Assembly: GCA_021229015.1 (NCBI GenBank)
Contig: CM037781.1
Span: 36,810,759 to 36,874,758 of the forward strand
Length of the DNA stretch: 64,000 nt
From: Solen grandis
Taxonomy: Eukaryota > Mollusca > Bivalvia > Adapedonta > Solenidae
Reading direction: 5' to 3'
Shown: one piece after another, positions 55,881-64,000 of the stretch
Numbering within the stretch: the stretch's first letter is position 1
How the letters are laid out: every line of letters starts with the position of its first letter
Notes under the pieces: generated by a model
Databases searched by the model: none
Told to the model about the DNA's origin: nothing
What the model saw: the letters and a program-made list of their open reading frames with translations, nothing else
Made by a program: the position numbers and the translations under genes

Positions 55881-57022
55881 TCTAAAAATCAAAAGTTGCA
55901 GGATATGCCTCTATAACCATGTTGATCACATTTAATTCGCTTGTACACTATTAAATACTTTAAAATTTGAATGGTTATTTATTTGTTAATTTCATCCATT
56001 TTAATTCAAATAAAACTGGCTAGATTCCTCAACAACCCATAATATCAAGTTATATACTCATTAAGAAATGCCAAACTGTCGCGAAACCACCAAAGTACGC
56101 AAGTGATTTAATTTATAACACCTTAAAATATTTCCTTATACAATTGTATCAACTATTCGTAGATTTTAAAGTGCCTTCTTTGCAGATTTAAATGTCATTA
56201 GCAAAGTACATTATGTTCTTATCATTTTTTTTAATACAATTGCTTTTCTTTCTGATCTTAATATGACTAGTACGACTAGTAATTTAATCAAGTTTACAGT
56301 GTCATTATTCTGCCTGATATATTTGTTTGTTATAAGTTATCAAAGCATAATTGTATAGCCATGAAAGGCTCCAAATTACGCTCCACAAATGCTATTTCAA
56401 ATACATGAGCACCCAATGAGCTCATTAAGTAGTGTATGCATACACCCATAACTGCTTGTGTAAGACGGAAACTAAAGTACATATTTGTATGGCTAAAATC
56501 AAATAGAATTATTCAATCCAGTATGGAAGGATGATGAACTCACCGACCATTTAATTATTTTCCGTGCGCGAAATATCATCCGTAATTTCTTAACACAATG
56601 ACCAGTAATATATACAATACAATTTAATATTTTCTTCAAATAACGCTAGTTTTTAATGAAAACTAACCGCTTTTTAGGGGGATATTAGATGATGTTCCAT
56701 TGATGTAAATTATTTGTTTCATTCATTGAAATGGAACTTGAAAATTTATTGAAATATAGGTCACAAAGTCTTACACCAAACTTATGTTGCCCAACATTCG
56801 ACGGACGACCACAAGAACAATTACATGATATTTCAGTTAAAGAAAAATACAAATTCTCAAATTCTTCACTCCATTAAAGATGTCTAATAAGCCATGAAAC
56901 ATAATCATCTGCTTATTCAGTAAGTTTGTTGGTTTAAGAATATTTAAGACTTAATAAATCAGATCGTTCGTTATAGGCATAGTCTATCTCAAAATGACTT
57001 AGTCTGGCACTGCGCATGCATA
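55881..57022. other. Duplicon sequence without genes
   Basis: Alignable with 37350-38720 minus the copy 1 SINE. No coding region or further repeat recognised. Confidence 0.5.
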
Positions 57023-57150
57023 CCGGAAAGCGAAAGTACGATGACGAAAACATGATGACGAAAACGCGAACGTACGATGACGAAAAATCGCATTTTCATC
57101 ATCGTAATTTCGCGTTTTCGTCATCGTAATATCGCGATTTCGTGTTTTTG
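57023..57150. repeat. GATGACGAAAA inverted-repeat cluster, copy 2
   Basis: Tandem CGATGACGAAAACGCGAA-like words on the left are answered by TTTCGCGTTTTCGTCATCG on the right, giving a long hairpin. It has more intact arms than copy 1. Confidence 0.7.
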
Positions 57151-57289
57151 CGTTTAAGATTCCTCCATTCATAGGTGAATATGAAAATGGCCTTAACAGA
57201 ATTCCGTGACGAAATTCCGTAGCAACAACCCGGAAGCCATCTTCTCCTGATCGTGTATGGACAAACTGGCCGATGCTAAACTTTTCCTT

Positions 57290-57745
57290 TAGCTGTCAAC
57301 ACCCACCTTTTCAATACATCTTGAATGTTGGTAAGTATTTTTAAGATTAAAAATTCTCGTAATCCGGTCATGGACCGACTATCATGAATGTAGGGGAATT
57401 ATGTCCTCATATTTAGGCAATGTCACTATGAGGGCACAAAGCGTACCCACATCTGCAACTGTATCATGGGCCTCATAATTCTGGTACAAAATATCCTTCA
57501 CCAGGTCCCTCTGCTTGTAAGAAAGTCCATTTGCCTTCTTGTCTTCTTTCCGAATTTTGCCTCTTGAACAGAGCATGACAAACACTCCACCTGATCCACT
57601 AAATGCCCCATTTCAACAACTCGTCGTTGTTTTCATCATCGTTGTCTCCAGGCTCATCAACCTCGAGTTTCCCGCCCGTCAGTAAATTTCTTTTGCACCT
57701 AACAGTTATTTTCGAGCCTTTTTAAGGGTGACTGCAATTTCTTTT
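57290..57745 (-). pseudogene. Exonuclease-like remnant, copy 2, broken
   Basis: Counterpart of 39008-39526. The 67-codon piece at 57382-57585 keeps LSYKQRDLVKDIL and NYEAHDTVADV with the H-x4-D motif. The start codon is changed to ATT, one A is missing from the run after codon 5, and an internal segment present in copy 1 is deleted, so no full frame survives. The two copies together suggest an older gene fragment decaying in parallel. Confidence 0.5.
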
Positions 57746-58288
57746 TAAAAGTATTCCATCGAATTTATGAACTCATTTTAACATGAAAATGTGCTGTGCG
57801 ATTTAGCGCGATTTCCGCGGCACTCAGTGTAATAATAATAAAAGTAACGCATATTGGCCGCAGTTATAAACTTGATTGCTCGAATACTTTTTTTTACTTA
57901 TTATATATTATTTAACCTTGGCTGAAATGCATCTGTAATATTATTGAAAATATGATTTTAATCAAAAGAAAATAAAAAATAACTCGCTTATAATATAGAT
58001 ATTATAGATGAACAATCAAACCCAAAACTAAATATGTTTATTCCAACTTGAATGATGAACGGTGGCATTCATGGCTTATGCATATATGCAATATGGACGA
58101 TTTCTTTTTAGTAGCATGCACACACATATATTTCTTTTTTCATATACAAGGGTTCCTAGAGTTCATCTTTCAGTTATACTATTGTAGTAGGTCGAAGTTT
58201 TCGCTTAGACGACAACGATATTGTTTAAAGGGTAAAGGTCAGTTGTTTAGACCTTCCCGTCAGCTTTTTGCACTTCCGTTGTTTTATA

Positions 58289-58297
58289 GCTTATCGC
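58289..58297. repeat. Target-site duplication, left
   Basis: GCTTATCGC, repeated exactly at 60832-60840 on the other side of the DNA transposon. Confidence 0.85.
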
Positions 58298-58851
58298 GGG
58301 ACGGGCTAAAACGCTGAACGGATTTCGCTGATAACAAAGACATATAGGAAAACGCTGAAAAGGGTGCGAAAAACGCTGATAACATAGGTAAAGATGGATT
58401 TATCGGATCGGGTAGACTTGGCTGAAGATGAAGTACAGACTGTTTTAATAAATAATATATTAAAGTATTTGATTGTTTTTGTTTATTTATTTGATAATTT
58501 TTGTCGTAGTATGAAGAAAAGCAAAATATTTTTTTTAATATCGTTGACAGGGGATTGAAAAATGCTGAAGATATAGCCAAACTAAAATAATTTAAGAGAT
58601 AAAATTTTAACCAATTGTTTTAAAAAAATTTAAAAGCACATATTTAATATGATAAACATACAAAATATATGTTTATATCCAAGACATTGATGTTGGAATC
58701 AATGCATAAGCATATTTTTATAAATGAACAAGTATACCAAACGTTCTCAACTGAAACATAACAAAATTTGTATGTAATAATTATTTATTATTATTTACAA
58801 TCAAGCAATAAAAATCAAATATATAGAACAGATCAGCCGAACAGTTCATAC

Positions 58852-59145
58852 TTAAATACAATAATGATTTTGTTCTAACAAAATCCACAATAGAATTTTT
58901 TTTTCTATGGAAATGTTCATAGAAGCGTTTACGCAGCGTTTGTGGAACCATTTATCGCATTTTTCACAACAGACCATGTTATCCAAACATTGCGGTAAGT
59001 TACAAATACAATAATTATGAATAATGATTTCTTTGACAGTTTTTTGTTTTCTCAAACTTAATGTTTTGGCAGTCAAGGGGAATTCAGACATTTCTTTTTT
59101 TTTCAAAACACTGGAGTAAATGAGATCGTAATTTAGTTGTATCAA
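58852..59145 (-). pseudogene. PHD finger segment of transposon protein
   Basis: A 97-residue frame with Cys46, Cys48, Cys60, Cys63, His68 and Cys71 in the order YCIC...CCEKC-DKWFHKRC, a PHD-type zinc finger core. The last CxxC pair that normally completes the finger is missing or out of frame at the C terminus (HYCI). PHD fingers usually read histone tails; in transposon proteins they may guide targeting. It directly continues the Ulp1 segment after one A-run frameshift. Confidence 0.7.
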
Positions 59146-59148
59146 AAA

Positions 59149-59660
59149 TTAAATCAAAACAAGTTTTTTTTTTCTGAAGCAGAACGATGTAATAAAAGCT
59201 ATGGCATACAAACCACAATCAAAACTATTATTTTGTTTCATTATATTCGGAAATTTTATACATATTAATTCTTTATTTTTTCCGTAAATTTGCGAAAGTT
59301 GAATTTTAAGTCCATTCGGTATAATTTTATCGTCACTTCTCTCTGTATTTAATCTATCTAAAAGAAAAATGTTGTTATTGTGATAAATAGAAGACACCCA
59401 ATGGTTGTTATGAGTATGGTGTATTTGACAGGCTGGAGAAGATACAGGTTTCATTTTTTTTTTCAGTTGTCTACCGTTGTTCGTCATCATTAAAGAAAGG
59501 TACTAATTCAGTTAGCTGAAGTCCACTTATTTTTGAATCAAATTTCTTTTTTAATAATTTTTTTCCAAAACATCCTTATCTTGGTAACCTAACTCTAGTT
59601 CGCTTATCCATATATCATTATTTTCATAAAAAGCATCACATCGACTGTTTTCAAGAACAA
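59149..59660 (-). pseudogene. Ulp1-like (C48) cysteine protease segment
   Basis: The main frame (59149-59490) contains the catalytic triad pattern of Ulp1/SENP proteases: His30 in NNHWVSS, Asp45 in IFLLDRLN, Gln86 and Cys92 in KQNNSFDCGLYAIAF. Upstream, 59500-59660 encodes IWISELELGY and ISGLQLTE in other frames, matching the N-terminal part of this domain. The C-terminal end (FDLIFDTTKLRSHLLQCFE) lies in a shifted frame after an A-run near 59170. In transposons such domains are thought to process or deSUMOylate proteins. All triad residues are present, so decay appears recent apart from homopolymer shifts. Confidence 0.75.
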
Positions 59661-59736
59661 GAAAATCATTTTCTTCTATAATATCAGACACAATATCATT
59701 TGCTTGTTGAGATGTAGGTTTAATCGGCATTTTTTT

Positions 59737-59943
59737 TTATAATTTAGGTGTATTTATAAGCGAGGTTAATTCATCGTCTTCTTTAATATCGGACAGGTCA
59801 CTTTCTAATTTTGGTAGTTTAGTTTTAGCATTATCCTGAAAAAGTTCTTTTTTTTTGTTATTTGATTTAGGTGTTTTGGGCGTTGACGCGTTAAAATTAA
59901 GATTTTTTTTTTGCAGTAACATTAGTATATGAAGGCCGGTCAT
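59737..59943 (-). pseudogene. Linker segment of transposon protein
   Basis: A 68-residue Lys/Ser/Thr-rich, low-complexity frame with acidic stretch SDLSDIKEDDEL. It has no domain of its own. It is in the same coordinate frame as the SWIM, Ulp1 and PHD pieces but is separated from the SWIM piece by two A-run frameshifts (near 60020 and 59910). It is probably a disordered linker. Confidence 0.45.
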
Positions 59944-60024
59944 GCATAATCCGATCTTTAGACTTCATAATTGAATCAGGTGCTTGCACTACTGTCGCAT
60001 CATCATTTAATTTTTTTTTTGTTC

Positions 60025-60327
60025 CTAATTTTTTAAGGGTTTAGGGCGACAATTCTTACGAAGTTTTGTTAAGTTAAATTCCTTAGTGTCTTCCGTAATG
60101 GGCATGCCGATCGATATCATGGCAGCTATGATGTGATAATATCTTCTCACAGACGGACAGTTACAGGATTCTTTTGGGAAAGGCGTTACTGTATAGTTCT
60201 TATCTTTATTACCTTTAACCATAAAGGCACCCATTTCTGGAACTAAAGCGATTCCTTTTTTTGACAATGTTTCATACACTAAGCACGATTGAGTTGAGCC
60301 ATTCCGAAATGGTGTTTGTGTTGTCAT
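60025..60327 (-). pseudogene. SWIM-type zinc finger segment of transposon protein
   Basis: A 100-residue frame from ATG at 60327. Cys55 and Cys57 in SCNCPS, followed by YYHIIAAMISIG with His65, fit the SWIM pattern CxC...CxH, but the expected third cysteine is Tyr63 (codon TAT, one transition from TGT), so zinc binding is doubtful. SWIM fingers commonly follow the transposase core in MULE-type proteins, where they may bind DNA. The next part of the protein continues in a shifted frame after an A-run near 60020. The transposase core that should precede it is absent. Confidence 0.65.
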
Positions 60328-60831
60328 TAAGTCATTAATTATGGATTACCAATAATAATTAACCCTTTGATCACGATATTACAAATAAACAAACATAATT
60401 GTGTTTGTCATAACAACGTCGGTAATTGTAAAGAGTATTTATATTTATTAGCATAAAACATAAAGGTACATTCATAGTAATTTTTTGAAACATTGGATTT
60501 ACTATTTCTAAACAATTATCGTCCAATTATATGTGCAAAAATAAATAAGATTGACCATAACTTCTTCAGCATTTTTCAATTTTCCCGTTCACATTATAAT
60601 ACATACATTTCTTTTTTTTTCATACTACGACAAAAATTATCAAAGAAATGAACAAAAACAATCAATACTTTAATATATTATTTATTAAAACAGTCTGTAC
60701 TTCATCTTCAGCCAAGTCTACCCGGTCCGATAAATCCTTCCCTATGTTATCAGCGTTTTTCGCACCCTTTTCAGCGTTTTCCTATATGTCTTTGTTATCA
60801 GCGAAATCCGTTCAGCGTTTTAGACCGTCCC

Positions 60832-60840
60832 GCTTATCGC
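60832..60840. repeat. Target-site duplication, right
   Basis: GCTTATCGC, matching 58289-58297. Confidence 0.85.
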
Positions 60841-61435
60841 GGCTAGATGATTGTGTTTTGGCAAGTTTTATCAAGGTAATCCTTATCGGAAAAATGGTGT
60901 CATTTGTTTTTCTTTTCAAAATTCGTTTCTAAGTATCTGTTCTTGCTTTACATCTATTTATTTCGGTTCTATTATTAATATTTATTATAATATTTGAGTT
61001 ATAACTTGGGCTATGAATCTCGATATGGAAATTGGCGTCGACAATGTATTTAACAGTGTATTTGACTAATTCACATTCATTTTAATCCTCATAGCCACAC
61101 CACCAGTCCATCTTTCACCGTAGCACCACGAAAGGGAGCATTCCATGAAAGCGCATTTCTTGTAAGTATGTTATTAAATGTATTCCATGTTTACTATGTG
61201 CATTGAATAATGCAGAGACGATTGATTCACTTGTGTATTGTTACATTGGTTTAAATTGATTCCCATCTAAAGAGCCTCTCAGCGTTATCAAAAAGCAACT
61301 ATTTTTTATATAATTATAGAGCAAGGTATCCCTGCCATGTGTGCAGCCATTGTAATGATTATTATTAATTATGCTGTTGTAAACTATTATTGTATTATTG
61401 TATTCTATCTATTGCATACAATCTTACAGGGAGTT
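60841..61435. other. No gene recognised
   Basis: Spacer between the DNA transposon and the retrotransposon region. Part of it may be the 5' LTR of the downstream element, but its left boundary cannot be set because the second LTR is outside the window. Confidence 0.4.
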
Positions 61436-61553
61436 GTGGCCAGGATTCTACGGAACATTCTGAGAGAACATTCATTGTGAAAACTGTCAATAAAAGCTAT
61501 GACCAATGCTATGTGTTTTTGAGATTTCGGTCCCCCACCCCCGGAGTGTTACA
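61436..61553 (+). mobile_element. Candidate 5' LTR end of retrotransposon
   Basis: An AATAAA (about 61490) followed by a sequence ending GGAGTGTTACA at 61553 fits the end of an LTR. The sequence that follows, TTTGGAGCCCCCAGTG, could be a tRNA primer-binding site. The left end of the LTR is unknown. Supported only by motif order upstream of the Gag frame. Confidence 0.35.
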
Positions 61554-62244
61554 TTTGGAGCCCCCAGTGATATTTTTGTGTCATAGCAGTGTAGTTTATT
61601 TGGGAACAATGTGAGTACATTATTATATTCATAGCAAACCAGAACTTTGATTGCTGTTATTTTTCAAGAGACTTGTTGTACCAGTTTTGTGATACTGCAC
61701 CTTTTTATATTCCCCAGTGATTTGATACCATACCAGTGAAGTGATATCATACCATTTGTTTTCATTTCATGATTATATAAACCTGTGATTCCATTCCATA
61801 ATGTTGATTTGGTTCCATTCCATACTACTACAACTTTGATACCAGTGATTCCATTCCATACATTTGATTTGATTCCATGCGGTTCGTCTTCGACAAGTCA
61901 AGTGAGGCATTTCTACATTTGCTCATTTTACAACGTTGGATTCATAAACATTCTCACTTTATCAACGCTGGATTAAGTTATTGTCGACGCTGGATTACAA
62001 CGTTGGATGAGACAGCATTTTTTTTCATAGTTTTTTTTTCTTTCCTTACTTTTGGAGCCATTCATGGACATTTGAAGAACTGATTAATCCCAATACAGAG
62101 GCTCAGAAGTTCATAAAGGGTGGTGAGTGAGGTATATTGTTGTTTGTATGGTATAAATTATAAGTGAGCCAGATTTGCACTTCACTGGATCATAAAATTT
62201 TTTAAAATTTTTCCAAAAGGAAATTGAGATTTAATAGCCCAAGG

Positions 62245-62276
<32 letters not shown>

Positions 62277-63342
62277 ATATTTATACTCTGTATATTCTGA
62301 CGTTGGACTTTGGGATTTGATGTTGGTAATTTGTTATTGTTCATATATACAAGGATATTGGACTTTCTTTTGATACAGAGGTAGTTCTGGTCGCTGTGGT
62401 CTATGGTGTTTTGTTGCTGTCTTACCAGTATTAGTAGTTATATTATCTTTAAATTGTAGAAACATCAGAATTTATCAGTAGCACCGCTTCATCAGTTCAT
62501 ACCTTTTTTGTTACAGGAATTTCTTCACGTTTGGGATTCACAATTTGATTTTGGGATATTTTCTTCATTTAGCTAAATTAATAGTGATAAGTACTTGAAT
62601 TTAATAATTTTGTTGTTATTTGGTATCAAATTGACTTCTTTTCATGTATGCTTTCATTTATGAGATTGTTTAAATGTAAACTATATTGTTAATTTTCAGG
62701 TTTTGGACATTTTTGTGAAATTAATTTTTCTTTTATACAGGAGGCAGTTTTAGTTTTTTGTGTGTTATTTTGGTTCTGCACTGGAGAGAGGTTGGTGAAA
62801 ATGAAACAAAAATTGGTACACTGTCTTTGAATCATATTAAATTACATGTTTATTATTATTGTGTTCATCTGTAAAGAAAGAAGAAATATTTGGAACTCCA
62901 TTGTGTTCAGATCTTACATTGCAATAGCTTTGTCAAGTAGCTTAGTGTTGATACATAAGTTAACGGGCCCAATTTAGGCTAGTTAGTATTAGTTGTAGTT
63001 TAGGTTTATAGTTTGAATCTTTGCACAATTGGATTAATTTTTAAATCTTGTTTCATATAATTATTTTAAATATTTGGACTCTAACTTGTTTTTAAATATT
63101 TTTTATTATTTTTTTCTTCGTCAATGCTAATGCTTAATAACAGAATAAGTTCATGCTGAGAAGTCAGGAGGCAGGTGTGTTTGTGATGCCAAATGGACAA
63201 AGTTGTTGATTAGTATAGCCGGAGGTTAAATGTAAGTTCTACAAATAAGAAATAAAGCATTATTTGTCTATTGTCTTCGGTACAAGACATTAGATAATTT
63301 TAGTCACATTTTTATTGTATTGCAGGTTGTATTGAATGAAAA
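61554..63342 (+). other. Candidate retrotransposon 5' leader
   Basis: About 1.8 kb of non-coding sequence before the Gag start. It contains three copies of GATTCCATTCCATA-like words (61788-61865) and a TTTA microsatellite (62247-62275). Such long leaders are known in invertebrate LTR elements, but continuity with the Gag frame is inferred from position only. Confidence 0.35.
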
Positions 63343-63885
63343 ATGTCACTTTCAGTAGAACAAAAAGATTTGCTTATAGCATTGAAGGAATTGAAAATAG
63401 AAACACCGGAACAGCTACAGAAGTTGGCCAAATCTGTCAAAGATGAAAAGACGGCAACCGGTAAGTTCCCAAGGATATCATTGTTTTATGGAGAGCCAGG
63501 AAAGGATGAAGTATCATATAGAACTTGGAGGTATGAGGTGGCCTGTCTTTTGAAGGAACATAGTTACACAGATGAAAGCTTATTGTTGGGCATACGGAGA
63601 TCGCTACGCGGAGAAGCAGCAGATATGGCCATGCGACTAGGAGAAACAGTCACTATTGGTGAGATACTGGATACATTTCATAGCGCCTTTGGCAATACCG
63701 AGACACCCCAGTCCATAATGAAAAAGTTCCATGGATGTACACAGCAGAAAGACGAGTCAGTTGTGAAGTTTGCAAGTCGTTTGGAGGAACTTTTCTCTCA
63801 AGCAGTGGAAATTAAGGCTCTACACAGGTCTCAACAAGTCTTATTGAAGAGTGTATTTTATGAGGGGTTGCATTCCGACTTATAA
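63343..63885 (+). CDS. Gag-like protein of an LTR retrotransposon, early stop
   Basis: The 180-codon frame resembles the Gag N-terminal and capsid-like region of invertebrate Ty3/Gypsy-type elements, a family also related to PNMA-like host proteins. The visible pattern is an N-terminal helix rich in Leu/Lys, then FPRISLFYGE, a YRTWRYEVACLL block, IRRSLRGEAADM, and FHSAFGNTE. These fit the capsid-type order of that family. A TAA stop interrupts at 63883-63885; the same frame then stays open to the window end, so the stop is likely a mutation and the zinc knuckle, protease and polymerase would lie beyond. The frame is otherwise clean, which suggests a relatively young insertion. It acts, if expressed, in particle assembly for retrotransposition. 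Confidence 0.7.
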   Translation: MSLSVEQKDLLIALKELKIETPEQLQKLAKSVKDEKTATGKFPRISLFYGEPGKDEVSYRTWRYEVACLLKEHSYTDESLLLGIRRSLRGEAADMAMRLGETVTIGEILDTFHSAFGNTETPQSIMKKFHGCTQQKDESVVKFASRLEELFSQAVEIKALHRSQQVLLKSVFYEGLHSDL

Positions 63886-64000
63886 GTGGCGGCCATGTAC
63901 ATGTTTGATAACATATCGGACTATAATTACTTCAAGTCTGAAATAAGGAAATTAGAAACTGATCTGAAACTGGCGAGTGCCGGAGACGTTAAGCCATGCC

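Larger units (their letters stand above)
46395..58185 (+). repeat. Segmental duplication, copy 2 (FReP locus 2)
   Basis: Direct repeat of 30240-40130, beginning at a TA microsatellite (46405-46454) and ending near 58185, about 110 bases before the DNA transposon. It is about 1.9 kb longer, mainly because of the Pearl-like element (48717-50729) and a MITE (53293-53534). It lacks the two SINE insertions of copy 1. Confidence 0.9.
58298..60831 (-). mobile_element. Mutator-like DNA transposon, internally reduced
   Basis: The element is 2534 bases long, starts GGGACGG and ends CCGTCCC, and has terminal inverted repeats of about 215 bases (58298-58515 and 60618-60831) that are nearly identical. 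It is bounded by a 9-bp direct repeat GCTTATCGC. The word AACGCTGA recurs within the TIRs. A 9-bp target duplication, long TIRs and a SWIM finger are typical of the Mutator/MULE superfamily, and Ulp1-like proteases occur in some of its members. Other SWIM or Ulp1-carrying superfamilies remain possible. The minus strand encodes SWIM, Ulp1 and PHD segments, but no DDE transposase core is recognisable, so it is probably non-autonomous. Confidence 0.8.

Noticed and set aside
58298..60831. A host SENP/Ulp1 protease gene.
   Set aside because: The coding pieces are enclosed by long terminal inverted repeats and a target duplication, and occur with SWIM and PHD segments, so they belong to a transposon.

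Overview
The window is AT-rich, repeat-dense eukaryotic nuclear DNA. The best fit is a marine bivalve mollusc. The reasons are fibrinogen-related lectin genes with an intron, tRNA-derived SINEs, truncated LINEs, MITEs, a Pearl/Helentron-like element with tandem core repeats, and long microsatellites. No species can be named from the sequence alone. A run of 100 N (40947-41046) marks an assembly gap.

Layout. From 1 to 17 kb the window is mostly non-genic: dispersed repeats, a 5'-truncated LINE with a 601-codon reverse transcriptase frame (about 2059-4402), a MITE (7993-8212), a SINE with a clean target-site duplication (10627-10881), and purine-rich satellites near 16.2-16.7 kb. From 17.7 to 22.6 kb there is a local duplication whose first copy is split by a second, minus-strand LINE; its second copy preserves the empty site. 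Between those copies lies a further tandem repeat rich in TGACGTCA palindromes. A third LINE relic is at about 25.1-26.6 kb. From 26.6 to 30.2 kb I see little.

The core of the window is a direct segmental duplication. Copy 1 is about 30.24-40.13 kb and copy 2 about 46.40-58.18 kb. Each carries a two-exon plus-strand gene for a secreted fibrinogen-related protein (signal peptide and short Cys-containing N-terminal module in exon 1, complete fibrinogen C-terminal domain in exon 2). Each also carries a minus-strand remnant resembling the C-terminal part of a DEDDh exonuclease. Transposon insertions present in only one copy serve as markers: a Pearl-like element and a MITE in copy 2, and two SINEs in copy 1. 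A broken third fibrinogen domain (41517-41772) lies between the copies just after the gap, so the locus is probably a larger tandem family. The spacer also holds two adjacent satellites, 43.1-44.05 kb and 44.05-44.99 kb.

Directly after copy 2 sits a 2.5-kb DNA transposon (58298-60831) with about 215-bp terminal inverted repeats and a 9-bp target duplication. Its minus strand encodes SWIM, Ulp1-protease and PHD-finger segments broken mainly at A-runs; it looks Mutator-like, with the transposase core deleted. The window ends inside an LTR retrotransposon whose Gag frame (63343-63885) has an early stop.

How it fits together: the only convincing host genes are the two fibrinogen-related lectin genes, candidate innate-immune recognition proteins diversifying by duplication, probable gene conversion and change in the ligand-binding half. 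Nearly everything else is mobile DNA or its debris.
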